Origin: Hymenobacter qilianensis
GTDB lineage: Bacteria; Bacteroidota; Bacteroidia; Cytophagales; Hymenobacteraceae
Length of the DNA: 64,000 nucleotides
Direction of reading: 5' to 3'
Assembly (NCBI RefSeq): GCF_014489555.1
Contig: NZ_CP060784.1
Location: 2,728,001-2,792,000, forward strand
A program made the translations under genes and the position numbers. The notes below the pieces were generated by a model, which worked only from the letters and a program-made list of their open reading frames with translations, ran no database searches and had not been told where the DNA came from. This document shows, in pieces, positions 17,964 to 29,511 of the stretch; positions within the stretch are counted from its first letter, which is position 1, and each line of letters opens with the position of its first letter.

Positions 17964-20900
17964 AAAAAGTAACGCGCACGCCCATATCCACGCCGCGCGT
18001 AGCCGGAACGCTGCCGTAGTCGAAGCCATTAGAGCCGCCGCCGCGTACGCCGGCACCAGCCGCCGAAGTTTCTGGGTCAGCGCCGGTATAGTTGGTGAGC
18101 AGCAGCAGGTTGCGGCCCGTTACGCTCAGCTCAACGCCTTTAATGAATGACTGCCCAAACGCGGTAGAGGGAATATTGTAGCTCAGCGTAGCATAGCGCA
18201 GGCGGGCCCACGATACATCCTCGATAAAGGCAGAACCTACCGTGCCCAGGGTGTTCTGGTAGTAGCCTTGGGTCAGCTCTACGGGACGGGTGTTTTGAGT
18301 GTAGGTAGTCGAGCCATCGGTATTTGGCGTGGCAATTACTCCGTCAAACACCACCTCTTTATACCTGTCTAGGGTCCGCTCGCTCAGGCCGCTGGTGCGG
18401 GTAGCATACCAGTCGTTGCCGTTCACCACTTTGCCCCCTTGCGGAAATCGAACAGGAAAGTGAACTGCAAGCCTTTGTATGTAAGCGTATTGGTAAGCTG
18501 AGTGGTGAAGTCGGGAGCCCGGTCGCCCTGGTAAGTGAAGTTGGCATTTACCAAGGGATAACCCGTAGTGGGGCTGATCAGCACGCGACCATCGGGGCAC
18601 GCAGCCAGTCGCTGGCGCCAATACCCGTAATTGGCTTGCCGGGATAAGCACCACCCTGGGCAAAGTCGATAATGAACGCGTCCGACTGGTTTACTACCGT
18701 GAGTACGCTAGGCAGCTCCACCGTGCGGTTTTCGTTGCGGTAGAAGTTGGCCAGCACATCCCAGGTGAAATTGTTGGTTTTCACCGGCGAGCCATTCAGG
18801 GAGATTTCGATGCCCTTGTTCTCTACAGTGCCACCGTTGATGTATTGCAGAATAAAGCCCGTTGCCTGACTTACGCGGGGGGCAATTAGCTGGTCGGTGG
18901 TGCGGGTGCGGTACACGTTGGCGTCCAAGCCGAGGCGGTTTTGCAGAAAGCGCAACTCCACGCCCAACTCATACGAGCGGCTGCGCTCAGGGATAAGCAG
19001 GCTGTTGGAGCCGAAGAAACCATTGCGGAAGCCCCCACCGATGTAGGTGTTGGCGGCCAGCGGCGACTCCACGCGGTAAGGACCCGTGTCTTTGCCCACC
19101 TCGGCAATAGAGCCCCGAATCTTGCCGTAGTTCAGAACAGGATTCTGCTCCAGGCCCAGCGTGCGGGTAAACTCATAGCCTGCCCCGATGGAGCCATAGC
19201 CGAAGCCTTTACCATAGATCTTGTTCTTGTCGGGGCGGGGCAGTGTAGACGAGATGTCGTAGCGTCCGCTCAGCTCCAGGAACAGCTGGTCCCAGAACAC
19301 CATGCTCAACTGCGCAAAATTGCCCACCAGGCGGCGCTTTACGTTGCTGGTCAGCGCGTTGCGGTTTACGGTGTTATTGATGCTGATGAAGTTTGGATTC
19401 TGGAAAATCAGGCCGATAACGTTCGTTGTCTCGTTCTGATTCTGCTCCACCGTGTTGCCCAGCGTCAGCGTACCGCTGAAGTTCTCGCTGAACTGATGGT
19501 TCAGCGTGGCCAGGAAGTTCGAGTTCAGAATGCGGTTGGCATTGGTAGTTTCGGCAATGCCGCCGTCCTGGTTGTTCACCAAGGAAGTACCCACGGCCCG
19601 TACCGAGCGCACGCGCTCCTGGTAAAAGTCGGTGCCCAGGGTGTAGCTGAAGTTCAACCACTTATAGGCCGCAAAATTCAAGGTTGCGTTGCCGATAAAG
19701 CGGTTGGTGCGGTCGGTTTGCGGGTTGCGGTTTACGGTGAAGTACGGGTTGTCGGCATCGTTGGCGCTGGTAGAGGCACCGGTGAGGCGGCGGCGGCTGC
19801 CGTCGGGGTTGAGGTAGTTGCGCGCATCATCGTTGCGAGGCCAGTTTAGCAAGCTGATCAAATAGCCCCCGAGCCGCCAAACAAACCAGGGCCTTGCACG
19901 GGCCGCTCACCACCTGAGTTCAGGTAGTTGGCCGAGGCGTTGGCGCTGAACTTGGGCGAAATCTGCACCGTGCCCGCCAGGCGTACAGAGGCTTTGTCGT
20001 ACTTGCTTTCGGGCGTAATGCCTTTCGAGTCGAGGTGCTGAACGGAGAGCAGGAAGCTGGCTTTTTCGGTGCCGCCCGTCATGTTCAGGTAGTTCTGGAA
20101 AGAAGTGCCTTTCTGATAAAAGTCCTCGAGGTTGTTGTATATGGTCTCGCCGGGCGCAAAGCGTGGCCCCAAGATTGGCGGGTGCCCGGATCGAAAATGC
20201 CTAACGAGCCCTGCTTGTACTGATCCTGTAGCTTGGGCAGGCGGTTTACCTGATCCACGGAAAACTGGGTGCGATAATTCAGCGTAACCCGACCTGCGGT
20301 GCCGCTCTTGGTCTTGATAATTACGGCGCCGTTGGCCGCGCGCAGACCGTAGAGTACGGCCGCCGCGGGGCCTTTCAGCACCGTCATGCTCTCAATGTCT
20401 TCGGGGTTAATGTCGGAGGCGCGGTTGGTGGTGCCCACCGAGCGACCCAGAATACCATTGAAGGCTGAGCCACCGCCCGGTGCCGTCGATTCGGCGAAAG
20501 AGGAGTTGTCCATAATCACGCCGTCGATAACGAACAGCGGCTGGTTGTCGCCATCAAGCGAAGTACCACCCCGGATTACGATGGCAGCGCCTTCGCCAGG
20601 ACCACCACCCGAGCTGGTGATGTTTACACCCGCGATTTTACCCTGCAAGGCATTCACGATGTTGGGCTGGCGCGAGTTGACTAACTCGGTGCCCTGCACT
20701 GACTGCACGCTGGTTACAATACTGCGGCCTTCTTTTTCGATACCAAACGCGGTCGTTACTAATACCTCTCCCAGATTAGTGGTGCTGGAAGCCAGAGCAG
20801 CATCAACAGTAGCACCTGTAGCGGGGCGCTCTTGAGCGGTGTAGCCAATAAAGCTGAAAACGAGCATGCCGCCCTCGGCAACATTGTTGAGAGTATAGCG

Positions 20901-21080
20901 GCCTTCAGCGTCGGTTTGAACGCCATTGGTGGTGCCTTTGACAATCACGTTCACACCCGGCAGGGGCGAGCGGTCATCGGCGGCCGTCACAACGCCGGTT
21001 ACGGTTCGGGTGGTTTGGGCAAGGGCCGGAGGGGCTAGCAGCCACCCCAGCGCCAGGAAAAACCATAGAAGTTTTTTCAT
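17962..21080 (-). CDS. SusC/RagA-family TonB-dependent transporter (four frameshifts)
   Basis: The ATG at 21080 gives a signal peptide (MKKLLWFFLALGWLLAPPALA). The carboxypeptidase-like domain (VTGVVTAADDRSPLPGVNVIV) and plug (QPLFVIDGVIMDN, VLYGLRAANGAVIIKTKSG) are followed by the barrel, ending in GVDMGVRVTF. Four single-base losses break the frame: CCCC at 20167-20170, CCCCC at 19866-19870, GGGG at 18594-18597 and CCCCC at 18434-18438. Adding one base at each gives 1040 residues with continuous SusC sequence (for example RQSWGPRFAPGETIYNN and FDFRKGGKVVNGNDWY). It heads a three-gene uptake operon with the SusD-like and lipoprotein genes. Confidence 0.87.
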
Positions 21081-21450
21081 TGAAAGGAGAGAATGGTGAA
21101 AGGGAAGGAAAGGAGCATGAAAAGAAAAGACCGGAACCCGAGTGCTCAAAGCAGTTGGATTCCGGTCGACAAAGCGTCCGAACTTATTGGGGGACAATAC
21201 ACAAACAGGTACAGGTGCCCATAGGGGAGTAGCTAAACTGAACTGCAAAGTATAAACTACTCAGCAGCTATTCATCGATTCAGCGCACAGAAACGCGGAA
21301 AAAAGGATTTAAAGCTAAAGCTGAAGATTAAGCTGCACAACTATATATGGAATTTTATTAGTGGCGCTTGAACTCTGAAAAGGCAAGTGACAACCTACCA
21401 GCGTTTCCTGAAACGTATTTTTTACCTTAGAGCGCCTCAACCTACTTCCT
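21081..21450. other. Divergent promoter region between susC and acyltransferase
   Basis: This 370-base spacer must hold the promoters of the leftward SusCD operon and the rightward acyltransferase. A TACCTTAG sequence at 21421-21428, close to the TAnnTTTG -7 box, is 22 bases before the acyltransferase ATG. I see no repeat or operator in it. Confidence 0.4.
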
Positions 21451-22628
21451 ATGCAATCTACTACCCAGGCCGCCATTGAAACTACGCACACCGTGCCACT
21501 TGCGGAAGCCAGCGGACCGGGCCGGCTGGTGTCGCTCGACGTATTTCGGGGTATCACCGTCATGGCGATGATACTGGTGAACAACCCCGGCAGCTGGGGT
21601 CACATCTACGGGCCGCTGGAGCACGCCAAGTGGCACGGCTGCACGCCCACCGACCTTATATTTCCGTTTTTCCTGTTCATTGTGGGCGTCAGCATTGTGT
21701 ATGCGCTCGACTCGGCTAAGCAGGACTCTAGCCGCCATTCGCAGCTGCTGCTCCGCATTGTGAAGCGCTCGGCTATCCTGTTTGGGCTGGGACTGTTTTC
21801 GGCGCTGTTTCCCAGCTTTGTGTTCGAAACGGTGCGAATTCCGGGCGTATTGGCGCGCATTGCTGTCGTGTTCTTGGTGTGCGGAACGGTATTCGTCAAA
21901 ACCGGCTGGCGCACGCAGGCGTGGCTGCTGGGGGCATTTTGGTGCTGTATAATATCCTGATGCAAGTGGTGCCGGTGCCCGGCTTCGGCCCAGCTAATCT
22001 GGAGCCCGCCACCAACCTCGGCGCCTGGCTCGACCGGCTTATACTGGGTGAAAATCACCTCTGGAAATCCAGCAAAACCTGGGACCCGGAAGGTTTGCTG
22101 AGCACTTTGCCGGCCATCGGTACGGGCCTCGCCGGTATGCTGGCGGGCCAGTGGCTGCGCTGCCGTACGCTGGAGCCGGCTACGAAAGTGGCGTGGCTGT
22201 TTGTGGCTGGCGGAGCGGCTATTGTGCTGGGAATGATCTGGAATGGTTGGTTTCCCATCAATAAAAGCCTCTGGACCAGCTCCTATGTGCTGTACACTGC
22301 CGGTATTGCGTTAGCCATGTTAGCGGCCCTCTATTGGCTCTGCGACGTGCACGGCTACCGCGCCTGGACCAAGCCTTTTCTGGTATATGGCGTCAACGCC
22401 ATCACCGTGTTTTTCCTGTCGGGACTGGTGCCGCGCCTGCTGCAAATGATTAAAGTGGCTGGGGCAAATGGCGAACCTGTGGGCCTGCGCACCTGGCTTT
22501 ACGACACGTTTTTCGTGCCTTATTTCACCCCCATCAATGCCTCGCTGGCGGGCGCTATCGTGTGCGTTCTTATTTGGCTGGGCATTTTGTGGGTGATGTA
22601 CAATCGGCGTATTATTATTAAGGTCTGA
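21451..22628 (+). CDS. DUF5009/HGSNAT-like membrane acyltransferase (frameshifted)
   Basis: A polytopic membrane protein. The opening RLVSLDVFRGITVMAMILVNNPG and KWHGCTPTDLIFPFFLF are signatures of the family containing heparan-alpha-glucosaminide N-acetyltransferase (COG4299); members move acetyl groups across the membrane onto sugar amines. The break is in the G-run at 21930-21934 (CTGGGGGCATTTT): one extra G gives WLLGGILVLYNILMQ and 392 residues. The C-terminal half has several helices and ends in NRRIIIKV. The bacterial substrate is unknown, possibly a cell-wall or glycan amino sugar. Confidence 0.8.
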
Positions 22629-22671
22629 TGAGCTGAAGTGAACAGGTTTTGAGCCTATTCATTCTTTAGGG

Positions 22672-22765
22672 CGTCATGCAGAGCGCAGCGAAGCATCTCG
22701 CGTGTCGTCATTGAGTTACCATTGCAACATCAGCACGCGAGATGCTTCGCTGCGCTCTGCATGAC
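22672..22765. repeat. REP-like palindromic repeat, subfamily A
   Basis: The arms start GTCATGCAGAGCGCAGCGAA and end in its reverse complement (TTCGCTGCGCTCTGCATGAC), with CATCTCGCGTG / CACGCGAGATG continuing the stem. About 30 bp per arm surround a 30-base loop. It lies between the convergent acyltransferase and acyl-CoA synthetase genes. Confidence 0.85.
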
Positions 22766-22781
22766 GGGGTAGAGTTTTATT

Positions 22782-24407
22782 TCAGAAAGTGTAATCAGCG
22801 AAATCCTGACGCAGCTTGGTTTTGAGCAGCTTGCCGGTAGCCGTGTGCGGCAGTTGGTCCACAAACTCCACGGCCTCAGGCGTCCACCAGCGAGCAATTT
22901 TGCCCTCGAAGAATTGCAGCAGCTCTTCTTTGGTGACTTCAGCGCCGGGTTTGAGCACTATCACCAGCAATGGGCGCTCGCTCCACTTTGGGTGAGGCAC
23001 GCCGATAACGGCCGCCTCAGCTACGGCTGGGTGCGCAATGGCGTGGTTTTCCAGATCGATGGACGAAATCCACTCACCGCCCGACTTGATAACGTCCTTG
23101 GAGCGGTCGGTGATTTGCATGAAGCCATCGGGGTCGATGGTGGCTACGTCGCCGGTTTTAAACCAGCCGCTTTGCGTTAGCTGGCCCGGCTCGCCGGCCC
23201 GGAAATAGTCGCCCACGATGAAAGGGCCACGTACGAGCAGGTCGCCGAAGGCGACGCCGTCGTGGGGTAGTTCCTGGCCGGCATCGTCCACGATTTTCAT
23301 GTCTACCCCGAAGATGGCCCGGCCTTGCTTGGTTTGAATGGCGAATTGCTCATCGGGGGAGAGCAGCAGGTGTTTGGCTTTGGGCGTGCAGGCGGTGCCG
23401 AGCGGGCTGGTTTCGGTCATACCCCAGGCGTGCCGGATTTCAATGTTCAGCTCTTCGTCAAAGGCTTTCAGCAACGCCGGCGGGCAGGACGATCCGCCGA
23501 CAATCATGCGCTTGAGAGTAGTGAATTGCAGCTTTTTTTCGCGCATAAACGTCAACAGGCCAAACCAAATAGTGGGCACGCCAGCCGTAAACGTGACTTT
23601 TTCCTGCTCATACAGTTCGTACAAGCTGGCCGCATCGAGGCCGGGGCCGGGCATCACTAGCTTGCAGCCGTTCATGGGCGCCACGTACGGAATGCCCCAG
23701 GCGTTGACGTGAAACATAGGCACTACGGGCAACACCGTGTCGCGGGCGGAGCAGTTGAAGCAGTCGGGGAGGGAAGCGGCGTAGCTGTGCAGCAGGGTGG
23801 AGCGGTGGGAGTAGAGCACGCCCTTGGGCTCGTCGGTGGTGCCGGACGTGTAGCAGAGGGAAGAAGCGGTATTTTCGTCGAAAACGGGCCACTCAAAGTC
23901 GGCGGTTTGTGCGGCCAACAGTTCTTCGTAGCACAGCAACTCGCCGGGCAGAGAGGAGTCGGCGGGCATGTGGGCACGGTCGGTGAGCAGGACCCAGCCG
24001 GCTACTTTTTGGCATTGGGGGGCTAATTTCTCAGCCAGCGGCAGAAAGGTGAGGTCCAGAAAAATATAGCTGTCCTCGGCGTGATTGATAATGAAAATCA
24101 GCTGCTCGGCAAACAGACGCGGGTTGATGGTGTGGCAAATCGCCCCAAGTCCCGACACGCCATAATACAGCTCGAAGTGGCGGTGGTTATTCCAGGCCAG
24201 CGTCCCGATTCGATCGCCCATGCCGATACCCAAGCTCTTGAGCGCGTTGGCTAGCTGCTTGCTGCGCTGGTGGGCATCGTGGTAGGTGTAGCGGTGGATG
24301 CCGCCTTCCGTTAGGCGCGACACAATTTCGGTGTCGGCATGCCATTTGGCCGCGTGTTCGAGAAGCCCCGCGATGCGCAGGGGCTGGTTCATCATCAAGC
24401 CGAGCAT
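22782..24407 (-). CDS. Acyl-CoA synthetase (AMP-forming), AlkK/FadD3-like
   Basis: A 541-residue ANL-superfamily enzyme that activates fatty acids with ATP and CoA. The AMP-binding motif is [12 protein letters not shown]; later motifs are [23 protein letters not shown] and a C-terminal Lys in [13 protein letters not shown]. The N-terminus [20 protein letters not shown] is the standard opening of this subgroup, supporting the start at 24407. It stands alone, flanked by repeats. Chain length preference (medium or long) is not determinable from sequence. Confidence 0.88.
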   Translation of the reverse strand: MLGLMMNQPLRIAGLLEHAAKWHADTEIVSRLTEGGIHRYTYHDAHQRSKQLANALKSLGIGMGDRIGTLAWNNHRHFELYYGVSGLGAICHTINPRLFAEQLIFIINHAEDSYIFLDLTFLPLAEKLAPQCQKVAGWVLLTDRAHMPADSSLPGELLCYEELLAAQTADFEWPVFDENTASSLCYTSGTTDEPKGVLYSHRSTLLHSYAASLPDCFNCSARDTVLPVVPMFHVNAWGIPYVAPMNGCKLVMPGPGLDAASLYELYEQEKVTFTAGVPTIWFGLLTFMREKKLQFTTLKRMIVGGSSCPPALLKAFDEELNIEIRHAWGMTETSPLGTACTPKAKHLLLSPDEQFAIQTKQGRAIFGVDMKIVDDAGQELPHDGVAFGDLLVRGPFIVGDYFRAGEPGQLTQSGWFKTGDVATIDPDGFMQITDRSKDVIKSGGEWISSIDLENHAIAHPAVAEAAVIGVPHPKWSERPLLVIVLKPGAEVTKEELLQFFEGKIARWWTPEAVEFVDQLPHTATGKLLKTKLRQDFADYTF

Positions 24408-24492
24408 AGAAAAACAGGTTGGGTGGGAAACGGACGATACCGTTTTCTAAGCTAAGAAAAAACAACGAGGGTCTCACTTCTGGGCCACGAAT

Positions 24493-24552
24493 GGCCTCAC
24501 CCCCCGACCCCCGGTCTGCTTTATGCGCAGAGCCTAGGGGAGAGGGGGAGCC
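24493..24552. repeat. Intergenic repeat copy 1 (GGCCTCACCCCCCG ... GGAGAGGGGGAGCC)
   Basis: This copy starts GGCCTCACCCCCCG and ends GGAGAGGGGGAGCC. A second copy in inverted orientation lies at 24738-24780, with a terminator between them. Confidence 0.7.
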
Positions 24553-24622
24553 AGCCGACTGTTTCTACGCGGCTACGTCGGCTGCCGCCTCCGCAACCGC
24601 TACCGGGGCCTTTGTAGAAAGC

Positions 24623-24657
24623 AAAAAAGCCCCCAGATATTTTCCGGGGGCTTTTTT
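24623..24657. terminator. Intrinsic terminator between two inverted repeats
   Basis: The stem AAAAAAGCCCCCAGA / CCGGGGGCTTTTTT belongs to the recurring cassette. It lies between the flanking repeat copies, downstream of the leftward serine-hydrolase gene end. Confidence 0.85.
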
Positions 24658-24737
24658 ACAACTCTTTACTTCCTAGCGAAAGCAGTAGCCGTACTGTAGG
24701 CGCGAGCCGAAAGTGCGGCGTAGAACGATTAGCGTCA

Positions 24738-24780
24738 GGCTCCCCCTCTCCCTTTGGAGAGGGGGCCGGGGGGTGAGGCC
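24738..24780. repeat. Intergenic repeat copy 2, inverted
   Basis: The reverse complement reads GGCCTCACCCCCCG then GGAGAGGGGGAGCC, as in copy 1 but with a shorter middle. It also folds on itself (CCCTCTCC / GGAGAGGG). Confidence 0.7.
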
Positions 24781-24794
24781 CTCGTTGAAGCCTC

Positions 24795-27700
24795 TTAATT
24801 CTCCTTCAGCACCGGCGATTCCGTAGGAGTGCTTTTGCCTTGCTGCACGGCTTCGATGGCAACCTGCAATAAGTGACTGCGCACACTCAGGTCGCTGATC
24901 TTATTGTTGTTGCGGGTGGGGTTTACGCGGTTAGAGAGGAAGATTACCATGAGGTCGTACTGCGGGTCGACCCAGAAATAGGTGCCGGTGTAGCCGGTGT
25001 GGCCGTAGCTGCTTTGGCTGGCGTTTTTGGCCGAGTTTACTGAAGGATTGGCGGCGGGGCGGTCGAAGCCCAGGGCGCGGCGGTTGTCGGGGCAGAACTG
25101 GCAGCGCGTGTACTCAGCTATGGTTTCGGGCTTGATGAGCTGCTGCCCGCCGTATTTGCCATTCCAGGCATACATCTGCACTACTTTCGCCAGGTCATTG
25201 GCATTGCCGAACAGGCCCGCGTGGCCAGAAACGCCCCCAGCAGGGCTGCGCCTTCATCGTGTACGGTGCCGTGCAATTGGCCGTGGCGAAACAGGGAATC
25301 GTACTCGGTGGGCGCAATGCGGCTGAGTGGGAAGCGGCGGGTGGGATTGTAGCCCATTGTCGTAGCACCCAACGGCTTATAAATCTCATCGACCACAAAC
25401 TGATTGAGTGGCTTGCCCGCGGCTGAGCGCACAAACTGCGGGTACATAATAAACGACAAATCGGAGTACACGTAGCCGGGCTTCTCATTCAGCGGCGACT
25501 CGGCAATGGCTTCGCGAATACGCTCAGGGAAATCTTTGCGGGCCCACAGGTTGGTAGCAGCCTGGTACGGAAAACGAGCCGATGAATCGGCGCGGAAGAA
25601 GCGACGGTTTAGCTCCGATGGTTTGGTAGCTGATACGTCGGCTGCATCGGGACTTTTGCCAAACAGCTTATTGAAAATGCCGCGGGGCTTGGTGTAATCT
25701 TTCCAGAATGGGATCCAGGCCTTGAGGCGGGCTTGGTGGGTGAGCACATCGCGCAGCTTCAGGTCCTGTTTGTTGGTGCCCACAAACTCAGGGTACAACT
25801 GCCCCATGGTCATGTCAGGGTTGAACTTTCCTTGATCCTGAAGGCGCATGAGTGCCGGCAGCGCCGCCGATACTTTCGTGACCGAAGCCAAGTCGTAGAT
25901 GTCGGTGTTCTGCACTGGGCGCGGCTTTTTGCCCCCAGGCGTGGATTGTCGGCGTAGTCGTGGGTGCCGTAGCTTTTGCGCAACACCACCGTGCCTTTTC
26001 GGGCAATCAGCACCTCACCACCGGGAAATGCTTTGGCCGCTAGAGCTTGCTGCATCATGGAATCCACGCGGGCTTCGAGGTTATTATTCATGCCCACCGC
26101 TTCGGGGTAGCTGTAGCTCAGGCGCATGCCGCCTTGCGTGCTAAGGCCAAAGCCGCGCTGGTACTGATCGGAGATAGTAACGGGGAGTTTGCCCTGAGCA
26201 CCGATGCCGCCAAAAATCATTTGGGCAGTTAAGTCCTGGATATTTTTGCTTTCCTGGTAAGCCAGCACCACGGCGTCGGCGCGGGCCAGGTCGCGGACTT
26301 TGGCCACGGCGTAGGCATTGCCAAACATGGTGACCACAATGCGCTGTTTGGCCGTAGCCAGCTCCCGCAGAAGCACGTTGGTTTCGGGCGTCACGCCAAA
26401 GTTGGTAGCTGGCAAGCGACCCAGGTTATTAAGACCAACGAGCAGCGTATTATATCCTTTGAGCGCTTCCCGAATCTTGACCAACTCATCCAGCGTAGGC
26501 GTGGCCGACAACCAAAAATGGTCAGCGGGGGCGTAGTCCGTCACCATGCGCTGAAAGTCGGTGGTGTCTTTGGTACCGATGGTCACGGTAGCAATGCGCA
26601 GGGTATCAAGGCGCTGTAAAGGCAGGATGCTTTTCTCGTTGCGCAGTAAAGTCAAAGAAAGCTCACTCAAGCGCTGGCTCAGATAATTAGCGTGCGGGGT
26701 GTTGAGGTCTTGGTACAGGTTTTTGAGGTCAATGGGCTGATACTTATTCAGCCCCGACCACTCCTTCAGCGCTAGCACCTTGCGGCAGCGGCGGTCAATT
26801 TCTTCCTGCGTGATTTCACCCCGGTTAATGGCCTCTCGAACCATCGTCAGGGCCAGCGGAATGTTCTTGGAGAACTCTAGAATGTCGTTGCCGGCCAGCA
26901 GAGCGCGCACGTCGCCTTCGCCGGGGGGAACATGTTGGTGAGGCCCTTCATGTTCATGGCATCCGTGAAAATGATGCCTTCAAAACCCATTTTCTCCTTC
27001 ACCATACCCGTCACGATGGGCTTGGAAAGGGTAGAGGGGATACCAGTGCTGTCGAGGGCCGGAATGTTGAGGTGGGCAATCATAATGCCCCCCAGGCCAC
27101 GCCGCATCAGGTCGCGGAAGGGAAACAGCTCCAGCGTATCAATGCGGCGCTTGTCTACCCGAATGAGGGGCAGGGCGAGGTGAGAATCGGTGTCGGTGTC
27201 CCCGTGGCCGGGGAAGTGCTTGGCTACGGCCAGAATGCCGTTGTCCTGCATGCCACGCATGTACTGGTAGCTTTTGGCGGTTACGTCCTCGCGGCTGTCG
27301 CCCCAAGAGCGAAAGCCGATAACGGGGTTCGCGGCGTTGTTATTCACATCGACTACCGGCGCAAAATTGACATGCATGCCAGTGCGCTTGAACTGGCGGG
27401 CAATCTCGGCGCCCATCTCGTACAGCAAGGCGGTATCCTGCACGCCACCCATACTCATTTGATACGGAAAACGCGTGGTGCTATCCAGGCGCATACCGAT
27501 GCCCCACTCTGCATCCATGGCCACGAGCAACGGCACTTTTGCCTGTGCTTGGTAGCGGTTGAGCAATTTGCTTTGGCGCACGGGTCCGCCCTGGAAGAAA
27601 ATAAGCCCCCCAACGCCGTACTGCTGCACCAACTGCGACACGGAGTCTTCATCAATGCGCTTGCGGTTGGAATAAGCCGCCACCATAAAGAGCTGCGCTA

Positions 27701-28015
27701 CCCGCTGGTCGGGCGTGAGCGTGGCCATCACCGAGTCAACCCAGCGCGACTCCGCCATCTGGGGGCAAAAGGCACCGGCGCGTTCATGGAGCGCGGCTTG
27801 ATGGTGGCAACCGCAGTTTTAGGTTTAGCGGGTTTCTTCCGTCGCTGCTGGGCCGAAGTGGCGAACGGCAGGAACAACAGAAGCAGGATGAAGAGCGAGA
27901 AATTCCGGGGCGTGAGCAAGGGCGCAGGGTTCGGGTGGAAGTCAGCCGTAAAAATACGGCAACCCACGAAGTTATGCGACAATAGCTGAGAAGTGGATTG
28001 CAAATAGCAGAGCAA
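24795..28015 (-). CDS. GH3 beta-N-acetylhexosaminidase fused to a serine hydrolase (four frameshifts)
   Basis: N-terminal half: NagZ-type GH3 with the catalytic His/Asp motif KHFPGHGDTDTDSH and a GH3 C-terminal domain. C-terminal half: beta-lactamase/DD-peptidase fold with SxxK in LASVTKVSA, YSD in VYSDLSFIM and HTG in YGHTGYTG. Four G/C runs have lost a base (25234-25238, 25932-25936, 26923-26928, 27761-27765); repairing them joins the frame, for example MFPPGEGDVRALLAGND and RLGGKKPRPVQNTD. The full frame is up to 1074 residues. The start is uncertain: ATG at 28015 or, nearer a signal peptide (FSLFILLLLFLPFATSA), a TTG at 27919. Such GH3-serine hydrolase fusions occur in Bacteroidota and probably act in the periplasm on peptidoglycan fragments. 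Confidence 0.83.
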
Positions 28016-28051
28016 GGAGCTGCAGTTGTACTATATAATTTCTATTAGACC

Positions 28052-28252
28052 GTCATACAGAGCGCAGCGAAGCATCTCGCGTGTTTAGTAAGTGTGTAAT
28101 ACAATTCAGAAGAACGTCATGCTGAGCTTGCCGAAGCATCTCTACACGAGTAGGAATCTCAACGAAGCGGGAGAGATGCTTCGGCAAGCTCAGCATGACA
28201 GTTAGCGTGGCAACGACTGCACGCGAGATGCTTCGCTGCCGCTCTGCATGAC
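28052..28252. repeat. REP-like subfamily A repeat interrupted by a subfamily B repeat
   Basis: Outer arms GTCATACAGAGCGCAGCGAA and TTCGCTGCCGCTCTGCATGAC (given in parts) belong to subfamily A as at 22672. The loop holds a second, distinct palindrome, so one repeat sits within another. Confidence 0.85.
28116..28199. repeat. REP-like palindromic repeat, subfamily B, nested
   Basis: Arms GTCATGCTGAGCTTGCCGAA and TTCGGCAAGCTCAGCATGAC are perfect reverse complements, continued by GCATCTCT / AGAGATGC. This variant has GAGCTTGCC where subfamily A has GAGCGCAGC. Confidence 0.85.
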
Positions 28253-28298
28253 GTTCTATGTAGATGTTGTCAGGTTCTTTGAATCGTAGATTACTGTC

Positions 28299-28340
28299 GC
28301 ACAAAAAAGAGCTGGAGATATCTCCAGCTCTTTTTTGTGC
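28299..28340. terminator. Perfect palindromic terminator after the PhoD-like gene
   Basis: A 42-base perfect palindrome, GCACAAAAAAGAGCTGGAGA and its complement, with A and T runs at the flanks, so it works in both directions. Confidence 0.85.
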
Positions 28341-28357
28341 GCTAAGGAAAGTTTCAA

Positions 28358-29364
28358 CTACTGAATGACCGTTTTCTCTGTGTGAAAAACCTCTCCATTT
28401 TCACCCTTCAACTCCATCGTTGCCTGTAGCTTTTTGCCTTTTTGGCGAAGGCGGAACAGGGCATAATGCTTCTCATTTACCAGCGGGCCAACGCGGTATT
28501 TATTTGGTTCACCGGTATTGTTGGTAGCAGGGTGCGTGAGGCCGCTTGATGTGACTTCATACACTGGATACTGTACGCCAGATATGGTCATTTTGGCCAT
28601 TTCGCCAATGTGGCGGTCACCACTCATGAGTAGTACGCCTTTTGCTTTCGTGCTGGCCAATAAGGCTAAAAAGCGCTGGCGGGCAACCGGGAAATTGGCC
28701 CACTTCTCATACCGATGCTCTTCGGCCAGAAACTGAATGCCGGAGCCGATAATATGGGCATCGGCGTCGCTGTTGGTGAGTTGTTCCTCCAGCCATTTCC
28801 ACTGTTCTTCGCCCAGAATGTCGCCCGTAGGATTGGGCTGATACACCTTGTTAGCATCCCGAAAGAGTGTATCCTGGTGGTAGCGGTCATCGAGCAGAAT
28901 TACCTTCACTCGCTTCCTGCCAACATTGTAATTATAGGCAGCATAAATACCTTCCTGCTGCCGGCGCGGACTGCTGGCGGGCTCTTGTAAAAAGTCGAGG
29001 GCCAACTGCTGACTTTCTTTTTTCGGCCCAAACGATTTGTCGCCGTCGTTGCGTCCGTAGTCGTGGTCGTCCCAGGTGCCGATGACGGGGACCTGCGTAC
29101 GGAAGGCTTTGTAGTCGGCCTGATTGAACTGCTGGTCGTACTTAGCTTTGAGCACGGCCATGTCGTCGGAGTCGCCGTAGATGTTGTCGCCGAGCCAGAT
29201 CCAGAGGTCGGGTTTATCCTTCGAAATTGCCCCCAGATGGTCTGGGGAAGGTCTTGGCGGTCGCAGGAGCCGAAAGCAATGGTCATCGCTTTTTTGTGCT
29301 GAGCCACGGCCGCCGGGCTGCCCAGATACAATAGCAAACTCAAGAGCAGGAGAAGGTTCTTCAT
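28358..29364 (-). CDS. PhoD-like metallophosphatase / alkaline phosphatase D family (frameshifted)
   Basis: A signal peptide (MKNLLLLLSLLLYLGSPAAVA) starts at the ATG at 29364. Metal-binding motifs are IAFGSCDRQ, DLWIWLGDNIYGDS, WDDHDYGRND and, late, LMSGDRHIGEM, as in PhoD-like phosphodiesterases/phosphatases. The break is in the CCCCC run at 29230-29234; one extra base gives QTIWGAISKDKPDLW and 335 residues. It probably hydrolyses phosphate mono- or diesters in the periplasm; the actual substrate is open. A palindromic terminator lies after the stop. Confidence 0.83.
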
Positions 29365-29511
29365 GCTGCAAATATGAAAAATAGAGCAGAAGGAGCGACG
29401 CGCTTTGTGTGAAGTAACTGTTACAAAAAGCCCCCCAGCCGTCAAGAGCATCTGCCGACGGTCTAATTTTTGTGAGTCGGGCACACGCCACGCCGCCGCT
29501 GCGCGTTATTT

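Noticed and set aside
18941..19849. Open frame of about 302 codons on the + strand
   Set aside because: It is antisense to the barrel part of SusC and has no signal or motif.
27072..27989. Open frame of about 305 codons on the + strand
   Set aside because: It is antisense to the GH3 domain, which has intact catalytic motifs on the other strand.
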